This document shows, one piece after another, positions 7,942 to 18,440 of a DNA stretch of 64,000 nucleotides. Positions within the stretch are counted from its first letter, which is position 1, and every line of letters begins with the position of its first letter. Source of the stretch: Schumannella luteola (GTDB lineage Bacteria > Actinomycetota > Actinomycetes > Actinomycetales > Microbacteriaceae); NCBI RefSeq assembly GCF_013408685.1, contig NZ_JACBZY010000001.1, positions 1,984,001 through 2,048,000 on the forward strand. The letters are read 5' to 3'. The notes under the pieces are model-generated. The model was not told the DNA's origin and ran no database searches. It was given only the letters and a program-made list of their open reading frames with translations. A program made the position numbers and the translations under genes.

Positions 7942-10431
7942 ATGAGAAGCGAATACCTGGTGCAGGCGACGACCGACGCGGAGCTGCTGCTCGGGGTCTG
8001 GTCGCGCAGGGGTGAGGGAGACGGCGTGCTCCGCTGGACGGGCTCGGACTGGGCCGACGTCGACGACGACTGGGAGGCGCTGCGCCGCCCTGCGACGGGC
8101 AAGCACGTCATCTGGACGCGGACGCAGGCGCTCGAGGCGCTGCCCGGACTTCCGGAGCCCGGCGACGAGCTGATCGGCTTCGTCTACCTGCCCGAGCGGC
8201 TGGAGGTGCGCATCCGGCCTCGGATCTTCACCCCGCCGGCCGACGACGAGAGCGGTTTCCACCACGACGACTTCGAGGACTGGGCCCGCGAGCAGGGTGA
8301 CAGCGACCTCGCGTGGAAGGAGGCGCGCGCCCTGGCCCGGCCGCGGACGTGCGGCGGGATGGCGCCCTGGGACGACGCGCCCGGTGGCGTCGACACGGCG
8401 CACGCGACCGCCCCGATCGACGAGCCGTCGGCGCCCGCACCCGGCACGGCGGCCGCGCGTCGGCTCGCGCGCCAGCAGAAGGCCTGGGCCGAGGCGATCG
8501 CCCGGCAGGCGCACGCGGGTCAGACGGACAAGCTCGGCGAGCCCTACATCGCGCATCCGACGCGGGTCGCGGCGCGCTTCGATCCGATCGCGCAGTCGAC
8601 CGAGCACGTCGCCGCGCTGCTGCACGATGTGATCGAAGACAGCGCGTGGACGCCGGCGCTGCTGCGCGACGCCGGCATCCGCCGGGAGACGATCGCCGCG
8701 GTGCTGCTGCTGACGCGCGACGCGGGCACGACGCCCGACGAGTACTACGCCCGCATCCGTCAGCATCCGATCGCGCGAGCCGTGAAGCTCGCCGACATCG
8801 ACGACAACACGGCGCCCGACCGTGTCGCCCGACTCGATCCGGCCACGCGGGAGCGGCTCGCCGCGAAGTACACGGCGGCGCGCGCGGCGCTGGGGATCGG
8901 CGGCGATGGCGGAAGCGTCAGCGCGGACGGCGGCTCGGCTGCGGTCGAGCCGGCGCCACCCGCCCGGCTGCCGCGCCGCATCGCCGAGCGCGGTGGGACG
9001 GATCGCGCTGTCGGCGTGATCGTCGGCCAGGCCTGCGGCGACGCGCTCGGCGCCGGCTACGAGTTCGGGCCCCCGCTCGACGACGCGGCCGAGGTGCGGA
9101 TGGGCAGCGGCCCGAACTCGATGGGGTGGGCGGTCGGGGAGTGGACCGACGACACCGCCATGGCGATCCCGCTGCTGCAGGCCGCCGCATCCGGCCGACG
9201 CTTCGACGATGCCCGAACCCTCGACGAGATCGTCGGCCAGTGGCGCACCTGGGCTCGCACCGCGCGTGACGTGGGCATCCAGATCCGCGCGGTTCTCGCC
9301 GACACCCCGCACCCGACCGAGGCCGCGGCGCGTTCCGCCGCCGAAGAGCTGCACCGTCGGCGGGGACGCTCGGGCGGCAACGGCTCGCTCATGCGCACCG
9401 GGCCCGTCGCGCTCGCCTTCCTCTCCGGCGCCGCCGGCGAGGATGCGGCGCTCGCGGTCGCGGCGCGCCGGGTCAGCGAGCTCACCCACTGGGAGCACGA
9501 CGCCGGCGACGCCTGCGTGCTCTGGACCGCCGCCATCCGTCATGCCGTGCTCACCGGTGAGGCCGACGTCCGGGTCGGCCTCGACCAGCTCCCCGCAGGG
9601 CGGCGGGCTCGATGGCTCGATCTGATCGCCGAAGCCGAGACACGGCAGCCGCGCGACTTCGAGCAGAACGGCTGGGTCGTGCAGGCGCTGCAGGCGGCGT
9701 GGTCGGCGATCCACCACGGCAGCGACGCGGTGGATGCGCTCGAGCGGGCGGTGCGCGGAGGCCGCGACACCGACACGGTCGCGGCGATCGCCGGGCAGCT
9801 CATCGGAGCGGTGCACGGAGCGTCGGCGTTCCCGGCCGAGTGGCGACGCCGGCTCAACGGCTGGCCGGGCCTGCGTGTGCGCGATCTGGTCGAGCTCGCG
9901 GTGCTCGCGAGTCGCGGCGGCGAGGTCGACGGCGTCGGCTGGCCCCTCGCTGACCGCGTTCCGGTCGACGGGTACCGCGACGTCGGGGCGTGGCACCCGC
10001 ACGATCCCGGCGTGTGGCTGGCTTCGCAGGCGGGGCTGAGTCACCTGCCCGGCACCGTGGATGCGGTCGTCTCGCTCAGCCGGGTCGGTCGGGCGGAGAC
10101 CGCGCATCCCACCGTGGAGTTCTGGCTGATCGATCGTGACGGCGCGAATCTCAACACGGTGTTCACGCTGGCGGATGCCGCCGACACCATCGCAGCGCTG
10201 CGCGCCGAGGGACGCACCGTGGCTGTGCACTGCGTCGAGGCGCGCAGCCGCACGGTCGCTGTCGCGGCCGCGTACTCGATGCGGCTCGGCATGGGCGCGG
10301 GGGATCCGATCGATCGACTCGACGCGCGCACGGCGCTCGCCCAGATCGAGCGGGTGCTGCCCGGGTCGCGGGTCTCGTCGGACTTCGTCCGCGCGCTCGA
10401 GACGCTCGCCGGCCACGGGCGGTGGTCGTGA
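7942..10431 (+). CDS. HD hydrolase / ADP-ribosylglycohydrolase / dual-specificity phosphatase fusion
   Basis: 829 residues with at least four parts. (1) Residues 1 to about 170: unrecognised, Trp/Asp-rich. (2) About 175-315: SpoT/Mesh1-like HD domain, with GEPYIAHPTRVA, ALLHDVIEDS and VKLADIDDN giving the His, His-Asp, Glu-Asp and Asp metal and catalytic positions. (3) About 350-640: ADP-ribosylglycohydrolase (DraG/ARH), with GQACGDALGAGYEFG, WTDDTAMAI and GGRDTDTVAAIAG metal-binding Asp residues intact. (4) About 700-829: tyrosine/dual-specificity phosphatase, with CX5R loop HCVEARSRT and a possible acid Asp in WLIDRDG. All three catalytic centres look complete, so an enzyme removing ADP-ribose, phosphate and perhaps ppGpp-like groups is plausible. 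The stop overlaps the next start (TGATG). Confidence 0.85.
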   Translation: MRSEYLVQATTDAELLLGVWSRRGEGDGVLRWTGSDWADVDDDWEALRRPATGKHVIWTRTQALEALPGLPEPGDELIGFVYLPERLEVRIRPRIFTPPADDESGFHHDDFEDWAREQGDSDLAWKEARALARPRTCGGMAPWDDAPGGVDTAHATAPIDEPSAPAPGTAAARRLARQQKAWAEAIARQAHAGQTDKLGEPYIAHPTRVAARFDPIAQSTEHVAALLHDVIEDSAWTPALLRDAGIRRETIAAVLLLTRDAGTTPDEYYARIRQHPIARAVKLADIDDNTAPDRVARLDPATRERLAAKYTAARAALGIGGDGGSVSADGGSAAVEPAPPARLPRRIAERGGTDRAVGVIVGQACGDALGAGYEFGPPLDDAAEVRMGSGPNSMGWAVGEWTDDTAMAIPLLQAAASGRRFDDARTLDEIVGQWRTWARTARDVGIQIRAVLADTPHPTEAAARSAAEELHRRRGRSGGNGSLMRTGPVALAFLSGAAGEDAALAVAARRVSELTHWEHDAGDACVLWTAAIRHAVLTGEADVRVGLDQLPAGRRARWLDLIAEAETRQPRDFEQNGWVVQALQAAWSAIHHGSDAVDALERAVRGGRDTDTVAAIAGQLIGAVHGASAFPAEWRRRLNGWPGLRVRDLVELAVLASRGGEVDGVGWPLADRVPVDGYRDVGAWHPHDPGVWLASQAGLSHLPGTVDAVVSLSRVGRAETAHPTVEFWLIDRDGANLNTVFTLADAADTIAALRAEGRTVAVHCVEARSRTVAVAAAYSMRLGMGAGDPIDRLDARTALAQIERVLPGSRVSSDFVRALETLAGHGRWS

Positions 10432-10787
10432 TGGTGTCGGATGAGACAGCGGCGGTCGAGAGGGCCGCGGTCGAGTACCGGGTGCAGGCCTCGGGGTCGA
10501 TGATGTTCCTGGTCGGCTGGTTCGCCCACGAGGTCGGCGCCCTCGATGCGGACTGCTTCTGGTGGAAGGCGGTGCGCTGGCAGCGCTCGCCGTGGGCCTG
10601 GTCGCAGGTCGAGGATCGCGCTGACACCCTGACCGCACTGATCGATGCCGACTCCTTCCGGCGCGAGTGCCCGAGCATTCCGCCGTTCGCGGGGGAGGGG
10701 TCGGACGGCACCGCGGATGAGCCCGATGGCGGCGGTGATGGCCGCGGCGGCGAGACGAGCACGCCTCATGTCGGCGGCGCGTCGTAG
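10431..10787 (+). CDS. small orphan protein coupled to the fusion gene
   Basis: 118 residues from the ATG at 10431, which shares its A with the stop of the preceding gene (TGATG), implying coupled translation. The first 80 residues look globular and aromatic (WFAHEVGALDADCFWWKAVRWQRSPWAWSQVEDRADTLTALID). The last 35 are Gly/Asp/Pro-rich and probably disordered. No signal or membrane segment. No family is recognised. Its constant linkage to the enzyme, if found elsewhere, would suggest a partner, inhibitor or substrate. Confidence 0.65.
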   Translation: MVSDETAAVERAAVEYRVQASGSMMFLVGWFAHEVGALDADCFWWKAVRWQRSPWAWSQVEDRADTLTALIDADSFRRECPSIPPFAGEGSDGTADEPDGGGDGRGGETSTPHVGGAS

Positions 10788-10817
10788 CGTGAGCGGCATC
10801 CCGAACCGGAAGGCGCC

Positions 10818-13800
10818 GTGTACCTCCTGAACGACGCGCTCGTCACGAGCGCCAGCGATCTCAAACTCGCGAGCGAGTGCGAGTTCGCCTTCCTGCGCAC
10901 CCTCGATCTCAAGCTCGGCCGGCTCGACGGGATCGAGGTCGTCGAGGATGCGATGCTCGAGCGCGCCGCCCGGCTCGGCGACCGCCACGAGGAGCGGATC
11001 GTCGAGCAGCTGCGCGCGGCGCCCGGTTCGGACGTCGTCACCCTGCCGCGCCCGACGGACGCGCGCGACCCCGACGAGCTGCGTCGACTCGCGGAGGCGA
11101 CTACCGCGGCGCTGCGGGAGGGGCGCGGCTTCGTCTATCAGGCCGTGTTCTTCGACGAGACCGATCCCGCCCTGCCCTTCCTCGGCTTCGCCGACTTCCT
11201 CGCGCGGCAGAGCGACGGCCGCTACCGCGTGCAGGACTCGAAGCTCGCCCGGTCGGCGAAGGTCACGGCCCTGCTGCAGCTCGCCGCCTACCACGAGCAG
11301 CTCGAGCGGCTCGGCATCCCCGTCGACGACGAAGTCGAGCTGATCCTCGGCGACGGGCGCTCCAGCGTGCACCGCATCGACGACATCCGCCCCGTCTTCG
11401 AGCTGCGGCGCGAGCGGCTGCACCATCTGATCCGCGAGCACCGCGCCGAGGCCGGCGTCGTCGAGTGGGGAGATGCGCGCTACGCCGCCGAGGGGCGCTG
11501 CGCCGTGTGCGCCGCCGAGGTCGAAGCGCACCGCGATCTGTTCCTCGTCGCCGGGCTGCGCGCGACGCAGCGCACGAAGCTCAACGACGTCGGCATCCGC
11601 ACGATCGACGAGCTGGCCGCCGCGGCGGAGCAGCCCGCCGGCGGCACCGTGCCGACCGGCACCTACCGTGCGCTGCAGGCGCAGGCCGCACTGCAGGCGG
11701 CCGTGCCGGCCGACGCCGATCCGCATGCCGTTCCCGCGTTCCGCATGTTCGCTCCGCAGGCGGTCGCCGAGCTGCCGCGGCCCGATCCGGGCGACATCTA
11801 CTTCGACTTCGAGGGTGACCCGATGTTCCAGCAGCTCGCGCCCGACGGCGCGAGCTCTGTCTGGGGTCTCGACTACCTCTTCGGCTACATCGACGAGAGC
11901 GAGCAGTTCACGAGCTACCTCGCGCACGATCTCGAACAGGAGCGGCTCGCGCTGCGCGACTTCCTCGCCGACGTGCAGCTGCGGCGACAGGCGAATCCCG
12001 GCCTGCACATCTACCACTACGCCAGCTATGAGCGCACCCACCTCGCGGCGATCGCGGCGCGCCACGGCGAGGGCGAGGCGATCGTCGACGAGCTGCTGCG
12101 CGACGGCGTGCTCGTCGACCTGTACCCGGTCGTGAAGCGGTCGGTGCGCGTCGCGAGCCGCTCGTACTCGATCAAGAAGCTCGAGCCGCTGTACATGGGC
12201 GACGAGCTGCGCCGCGACGACGGCGTCACGAATGCGGGCGACTCGGTCATCCAGTACGCGCTGAGCCGCGCGGCCGCCGAGGACGGCGACGAGGTCGAGG
12301 CCGACCGCATCCTCGCCGACATCCTCGACTACAACCGCTACGACTGCGTCTCGACCCGGCGGCTGCGCGACTGGCTCATCGCCCAGGCGCGTGAGCTCGG
12401 CTACGAGCCGGGCACGGGAGGTGCGCGCGAGCTGCCCGACTCCGAGCGCACCTTTCGCGTCGACCCGCTGACCCCGGCGCTGCTCGACCGCGCCGAACGC
12501 CGCGTCGAGGCCGACGATGCCGGGGGCGCCGCGGCCAACCGCCTCGCCGCCGCTGCGGTCGACTACCACCGGCGTGAGGCCAAGAGCTTCTGGTGGGCGC
12601 ACTTCGCCCGTCTCGAGAGCGACCCCGCCGACTGGATGGGCACACGTGACGTCTTCGAGGTCGATCCGGATCGCAGCGTGGTCGAGCAGGACTGGACCGA
12701 GCCGGCCGGCCGCCAGCGATCCGCCCGGCGGATGCTGCGACTGCACGGCGTCTGGGCTCCGGGCAGCACGCCGCGGCCGGGGGAGTCGTTCGCGATCTAC
12801 CGCCCCGCCGTGCTGAGCCGACCCGACCGCGATCCGCGGCACGCCCTCGATCGCGACGTGCGCATCGAGAGCCTCGACGACGACGGCTCGGTCGTCGTCA
12901 CCGAGCTGCTGCCCGTGGATGCGACGCCGTGGGATGCCCTGCCGATCGCGCTCGCGCCGGGCCGGCCGCCGACCACCGAGGGACACCGGGCCGCGATCGA
13001 GGAATGGGGATCCGCCGTCGTCGCCGAGGGCGACGACTGGCCGGCGGATGCGGCGAGCGACGTGCTGCTGCGGCGTCCACCCCGATTCCGGGACGGAAGC
13101 GCGCGCGAGCCGATGAACGACGACGATGACGGTCCGCGCGCGCTCGTCGCCTCGCTGCTCGGTCTCGACGACTCCTACCTCGCCGTGCAGGGCCCTCCCG
13201 GCACCGGCAAGACCTATCTGGCCGCCCACGCCATCGCCGATCTCGTCGGCCGCGGCTGGCTGGTCGGCGTCGTGGCGCAGTCGCACCGCGTGGTCGAGAA
13301 CGTGCTCGACGGCGTCGTGCGGGCCGGGGTCGATCCCGCGCAGGTCGGCAAGAAGCCGCAGTCGGGAGCGCCCGCCGGCGAGCTCTCGTTCACAGCGCTC
13401 AGCGCGACGGGAGCGCAGGCCGCGTTCCTCGCCGAGCATCGGGCCGCCCGCCGTGGCGCCGTGCTCGGCGGCACGGCGTGGGACCTGGTCAACCCGACCC
13501 GCGTCGGCCGCCGCGAGCTCGATCTGCTCGTGATCGACGAGGCGGGTCAGTTCTCGCTCGCCAACACGATCGCCGTGGCGCAGTCGGCCCGCAGCCTGCT
13601 GCTGCTCGGCGACCCGCAGCAGCTGCCGCAGGTGAGCCAGGGCATCCACCCGGCCCCGATCGACGCCTCCGCTCTCGGTGCGATCAGCGCCGGCGCCGAA
13701 GTGCTGCCCGACCGCTTCGGCTACTTCCTCGCCGCGAGCCGGCGCATGGATGCGGCGGTCACCGCCCCGGTGTCGCGCCTCGCCTACGCGGGGAAGCTGC

Positions 13801-14369
13801 GCTCGCATCCGTCGACCGCGGATCGTCACCTCGACGGCATCGAGGCGGGCTTCGCCGCACTCCCGGTCGAGCACGCCGGCAACGCGACGGCGAGCGTCGA
13901 GGAGGCGGACGAGATCCTCCGACTCGTGCGCGAGCACCTCGGCGCGCGCTGGACCGACGAGCAGAGCGGTCGCGCCGACGATCCGCTCGCCGAGCACGAC
14001 GTGATCGTCGTCTCGCCCTACAACGCGCAGGTCGAGCTGATCCGGGCGACGCTCGACGCGGCGGGGCTCGAGCGGGTGCGTGTCGGCACTGTCGACAAGT
14101 TCCAGGGGCAGGAGGCGGTCGTCGCACTCGTCTCGCTCGCGGCATCCAGCCCCGACGACGCCCCGCGCGGACTCGACTTCCTGCTCTCGCGCAATCGCCT
14201 CAATGTCGCGATCTCGCGCGCGCAGTGGGCGGCACGTCTCGTCTACTCGCCGAAGCTCATCGACCACCTGCCGTGGAAGCCCGAGGGCGTCGCCGAGCTG
14301 AGCCGCTTCATCGAGCTGGTGCGCCCGCGGGCTGTGCCCGCAGTCGCGCCGGGCGACGCACCGGGCTGA
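10818..14369 (+). CDS. TM0106-family RecB-like nuclease fused to a DNA2/UPF1-type helicase
   Basis: 1183 residues, GTG start, 30 bases after the previous gene. The N-terminal half is a RecB-like nuclease of TM0106 type: YRVQDSKLA followed by QLAAYHEQL give the Asp-x-Lys and Gln-x3-Tyr signature. A CAVCAAEVEAH tract follows, and an RNase-H-like DIYFDFEGDP near residue 330 suggests a second exonuclease-like fold. The C-terminal half is a superfamily 1B helicase: Walker A GPPGTGKTYLA near residue 791, Walker B LVIDEAGQFS, motif III LLLGDPQQLPQ, motif V VDKFQGQEA and motif VI NVAISRAQ. It should unwind and cut DNA or RNA ends. The biological target is unknown. Confidence 0.88.
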   Translation: MYLLNDALVTSASDLKLASECEFAFLRTLDLKLGRLDGIEVVEDAMLERAARLGDRHEERIVEQLRAAPGSDVVTLPRPTDARDPDELRRLAEATTAALREGRGFVYQAVFFDETDPALPFLGFADFLARQSDGRYRVQDSKLARSAKVTALLQLAAYHEQLERLGIPVDDEVELILGDGRSSVHRIDDIRPVFELRRERLHHLIREHRAEAGVVEWGDARYAAEGRCAVCAAEVEAHRDLFLVAGLRATQRTKLNDVGIRTIDELAAAAEQPAGGTVPTGTYRALQAQAALQAAVPADADPHAVPAFRMFAPQAVAELPRPDPGDIYFDFEGDPMFQQLAPDGASSVWGLDYLFGYIDESEQFTSYLAHDLEQERLALRDFLADVQLRRQANPGLHIYHYASYERTHLAAIAARHGEGEAIVDELLRDGVLVDLYPVVKRSVRVASRSYSIKKLEPLYMGDELRRDDGVTNAGDSVIQYALSRAAAEDGDEVEADRILADILDYNRYDCVSTRRLRDWLIAQARELGYEPGTGGARELPDSERTFRVDPLTPALLDRAERRVEADDAGGAAANRLAAAAVDYHRREAKSFWWAHFARLESDPADWMGTRDVFEVDPDRSVVEQDWTEPAGRQRSARRMLRLHGVWAPGSTPRPGESFAIYRPAVLSRPDRDPRHALDRDVRIESLDDDGSVVVTELLPVDATPWDALPIALAPGRPPTTEGHRAAIEEWGSAVVAEGDDWPADAASDVLLRRPPRFRDGSAREPMNDDDDGPRALVASLLGLDDSYLAVQGPPGTGKTYLAAHAIADLVGRGWLVGVVAQSHRVVENVLDGVVRAGVDPAQVGKKPQSGAPAGELSFTALSATGAQAAFLAEHRAARRGAVLGGTAWDLVNPTRVGRRELDLLVIDEAGQFSLANTIAVAQSARSLLLLGDPQQLPQVSQGIHPAPIDASALGAISAGAEVLPDRFGYFLAASRRMDAAVTAPVSRLAYAGKLRSHPSTADRHLDGIEAGFAALPVEHAGNATASVEEADEILRLVREHLGARWTDEQSGRADDPLAEHDVIVVSPYNAQVELIRATLDAAGLERVRVGTVDKFQGQEAVVALVSLAASSPDDAPRGLDFLLSRNRLNVAISRAQWAARLVYSPKLIDHLPWKPEGVAELSRFIELVRPRAVPAVAPGDAPG

Positions 14370-14384
14370 GGTCGCGGGCGGCGC

Positions 14385-15683
14385 TCAGACGTTCTTGCGC
14401 CAGTCCTCCTCCTGCTCCTCCTCGCCGAGAGCGAGGGGAGCCGTGAGCATCGCGGTCGGCGGACCCACCACGGTCACCTCGTCGCGACGGTGGCGCAGCA
14501 CGGTGTCGATGTAGTCGGTGAGCGCCTCGGCGACGGGAACGGGGCGGCCGGTCTCCTCCGAGAGATGCCAGCGGTGCTCGAGCAGCTGGTGGAAGACCTC
14601 CGCCGGCTCGAGTTTGCCGCGCAGCTCGCGGGGGATCGCCCGCACGATCGGCTCGAAGACTTTGACAAGCCACTCGTGGGCGATCATCTCCTCGTCCTGC
14701 TGCGCGCGGTCGCCGATCGCCCGGTAGGCGTCGAGGTCGTTGAGCAGCCGGCGAGCCTGGTTCTCGCCCGCGTCGAGACCCGTCAGGCGCAGCAGGCGGC
14801 GGGAGTGGTGCCCGGCATCCACGACTTTCGGCTGGATGCGCACGCGGGTGCCGTCGCCGGTGTCGTCCTGCTGGATCGACAGCTCCTCGATGTCGAAGCC
14901 CAGCGCGTTGAGGCGCTCGACGCGCTCGCTGATGCGCCAGCGCTCCGACGAGGGGAATGACTCGGCGCCGGTCAGCTCGGCCCACAGCGTGCGGTAGGCC
15001 GCGACGATGCCGTCGGCGACCTCGACGGGATCGAGATCCTCGCCGAGCCGCCCGCCGGTCTGCAGGTCGAGCAGCTCGCCGGCGATGTTGACGCGGGCGA
15101 TCTCGAGGTCGTTCTCACGCTGGCCGTTCGACAGGCCGCCGTCGTAGAGCTTGCCGGTCTCGGCATCCACCAGGTAGGCGGCGAAGGCGCCCGCATCGCG
15201 CCGGAACAGCGTGTTCGACAGCGAGACGTCGCCCCAGAAGAAGCCGGCGATGTGCAGGCGCACGAGCAGCACGGCGAGAGCGTCGACGAGCCGCGTGCCG
15301 GTCTCGGCGCGCAGCGTCTGCGAGTAGAGCGCGCGGTAGGGCAGCGAGAAGCGCAGGTGCCGGGTGATGAGCACGGGCGCGAGTGGCTCGCCACCGGCGT
15401 CGGTGCGGTTCGAGATCACGGCGACCGGCTCGACGCAGGGCACGTCGAGGCGCTGCAGGGTGCGCAGCATGTCGTACTCCTGCCGCGCCAGCTCGCTGGT
15501 CGTCTCCTTGACGGCGATGACGTGGCCGGCGAGGTGCACGAAGCGCACCAGGTGGCGCGAGATGCCCTTCGGCAGCGCGGCGATGTGCTCGGTCGGCCAG
15601 TCGGCGAGCGGCAGGTTCCAGGGCAGGTCGAGCAGGGCCGGATCGGGCACGGCCGAGGTGATGGAGAGGGCGGGACTGTTCAT
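14385..15683 (-). CDS. DUF4032 domain-containing protein (kinase-like fold)
   Basis: 432 residues. The first half resembles the lipopolysaccharide/RIO kinase fold: HVIAVKETTSELARQEYDMLR has the Lys and Glu expected for ATP binding. LLVRLHIAGFFWGDVSLSNTLF supplies a catalytic-loop-like His-x-(n)-Asp...Asn, and YLVDAETGK a DFG-like Asp. The second half matches the DUF4032 family found in actinobacteria. Role unknown. It lies upstream of no operon partner, and converges with the nuclease-helicase gene (15-base gap). In related genomes it commonly neighbours the sugar ABC ATPase, as here. Confidence 0.85.
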   Translation of the reverse strand: MNSPALSITSAVPDPALLDLPWNLPLADWPTEHIAALPKGISRHLVRFVHLAGHVIAVKETTSELARQEYDMLRTLQRLDVPCVEPVAVISNRTDAGGEPLAPVLITRHLRFSLPYRALYSQTLRAETGTRLVDALAVLLVRLHIAGFFWGDVSLSNTLFRRDAGAFAAYLVDAETGKLYDGGLSNGQRENDLEIARVNIAGELLDLQTGGRLGEDLDPVEVADGIVAAYRTLWAELTGAESFPSSERWRISERVERLNALGFDIEELSIQQDDTGDGTRVRIQPKVVDAGHHSRRLLRLTGLDAGENQARRLLNDLDAYRAIGDRAQQDEEMIAHEWLVKVFEPIVRAIPRELRGKLEPAEVFHQLLEHRWHLSEETGRPVPVAEALTDYIDTVLRHRRDEVTVVGPPTAMLTAPLALGEEEQEEDWRKNV

Positions 15684-15797
15684 GCGGAGGCTCCGGGATG
15701 CGCGGATCGGCGGTGACGCGACGGCGAGCGTGACGATGGCGGTCGAGACGACGGCGAGCGCGACGGTCGGACGCGACAGGGGCGAGGCCGAGACGAC

Positions 15798-15831
15798 GAC
15801 GGCCGCGGCCCCGCGTGGGACCGCGGCCGTC
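15798..15831. terminator. hairpin after the ABC ATPase gene
   Basis: An 11-bp perfect stem (15798-15808 with 15821-15831) and a 12-base loop, 17 bases past the stop of the minus-strand ATPase gene. Confidence 0.5.
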
Positions 15832-15847
15832 GCGGGATCTCGCTCGA

Positions 15848-16996
<1,149 letters not shown>

Positions 16997-17305
16997 GGGT
17001 GTATCTCCTTCACCGGCAGGTACGTGCCGGACGATCCGAGTGAATGGAATGGTGGTGCCCACGTCGGCGAACGTCAGTGGTCACCTGGCGTTCACCCTAA
17101 AGCACGGATGTCGCGGACGCCACGGGTGCGCAGTCGCGTCGCGCGCGCCCTGGACGAGACGGTCTACCCGTCTGCGCCGCTAGGCTCGCAGCGCAGTCGG
17201 AACCGGGAGTGCTCCCAGGGTCGGGTGCCTACGATCTCCGCGTCGCGCGTGCGCCTTCCGCCGCGTGAATCGCCGTCCGCCGCACTGCGGCATCTACGAG
17301 GAACG
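16997..17305. other. 309-base gap between divergent genes
   Basis: Holds the ribosome site of the ABC ATPase (minus strand) and presumably both promoters. I see no open frame with a plausible start, no RNA gene and no clear palindrome. Confidence 0.5.
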
Positions 17306-18394
17306 ATGACCGACCCGCACGAGCCCGCCGACCGCGAGAACGACAGCGCGCCCGCGCAGCCGGACGACGCCGCGACGGCTGCCGAGGGCGCGGCTTCCAA
17401 GGGCACGACGTCTGACGCCACGGACGCCGACGCCGCCACCGCCGTCGAGCCGCGCACGCCCGCCGAGCCGCCGCTCGATACGGCTGCGATCCAGACCGCC
17501 GCGCGCACCGCCGCCCGGGAGCGCGCGAGTGAGATCCGCACGCAGCAGCGCAAGAGCGACCGCCGCCGCACCTGGCTGCTGCGCGGCGGCCTCGTGACCG
17601 GCATCGTCGCCGTCGTCGTGGTCGTCACCTTCGTCATCATCAGCTTCGCGAGCCCCTCGCAGCGCGGCCCGCGCAACATGCTCAGCGACGGCATCCGCAT
17701 CGGCACTGACCTCAAGGCGCTGCGCACCGGCTCGCTCGGGCCGGGAGAGGCGCCGACCGAGTCGCGCAACCAGGACGGCGCGATCCCGATCCGCATCTAC
17801 GTCGACTACTTCCAGCCCGATTCGGCGAAGTTCGCGAAGGCGAACGCGAAGCAGCTGCGCAGCTGGGTGAGCGACGGCGCCGCGACGCTGGAGATCCATC
17901 CGATCGCCCTGAGCAGCAAGTCGGGCTCCGACCAGTACGCGCTGCGCGCCGCGAACGCGGCCGGATGCGTGGCGGAGTTCGCTCCCGACAGCTTCCTCGA
18001 CTTCCACGTCGCCCTCCTCGCGGCGCAGCCGTCGCAGGAGAGCGGGGGCATGTCGGATGCGCGCATCCTCGCCGTCGCGAAGGACGCGAAGGTGCAGTCG
18101 ATGTCAGATGTGACCAGCTGCGTCGAATCGCGTCGCTTCGGCAAGTGGGTGCAGGCGGCCAGCAACCGCGCCGTCAACGGACCGCTGCCGGGCACGAAGG
18201 TCAAGGCGGTCTCGGCGACCCCGCTCGTGCTGCTGGGGGCGACCCAGTTCGTGCCGAGCAGCTACTCGAACTCGCAGGACCTGGCGCGGGCGTTCGTGCA
18301 GGCCAACGGCGGTGACTTCACCCAGGACGAGTCGGCGAGCCCGTCGCCGTCGGCGTCGCCGTCGGACGCCGCCTCGGCTCCCGCCGCGGGCTGA
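17306..18394 (+). CDS. membrane-anchored DsbA-like thioredoxin-fold protein lacking the CXXC
   Basis: 362 residues from the ATG at 17306. Residues 1-85 are acidic and Ala-rich, probably disordered. A single membrane anchor follows (about 93-113, RTWLLRGGLVTGIVAVVVVVTFVIISF with Arg before it). The outside part is DsbA/thioredoxin-like: IPIRIYVDYFQPDSAKF aligns with the usual strand plus CPYC loop, but the loop reads QPDS and both redox cysteines are missing. The cis-Pro region is seen as AVSATPLVLLGATQF. Only two cysteines remain, both distant. Oxidoreductase chemistry is therefore unlikely and a binding or chaperone role is possible. The C-terminal tail is Ser/Pro/Ala-rich. Confidence 0.75.
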   Translation: MTDPHEPADRENDSAPAQPDDAATAAEGAASKGTTSDATDADAATAVEPRTPAEPPLDTAAIQTAARTAARERASEIRTQQRKSDRRRTWLLRGGLVTGIVAVVVVVTFVIISFASPSQRGPRNMLSDGIRIGTDLKALRTGSLGPGEAPTESRNQDGAIPIRIYVDYFQPDSAKFAKANAKQLRSWVSDGAATLEIHPIALSSKSGSDQYALRAANAAGCVAEFAPDSFLDFHVALLAAQPSQESGGMSDARILAVAKDAKVQSMSDVTSCVESRRFGKWVQAASNRAVNGPLPGTKVKAVSATPLVLLGATQFVPSSYSNSQDLARAFVQANGGDFTQDESASPSPSASPSDAASAPAAG

Positions 18395-18440
18395 ACACGG
18401 CCGCTCGCGCTCGCCGGCCGCCGGTAGGATCGGCGGCGTC

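Noticed and set aside
7645-10638. 997-codon open frame on the minus strand
   Set aside because: It lies opposite the HD/ARH/phosphatase gene, is Arg/Ala/Pro-rich without any domain, and is a usual high-GC shadow.
10041-14267. 1408-codon open frame on the minus strand
   Set aside because: Shadow of the nuclease-helicase gene; no motif and composition typical of an antisense frame.
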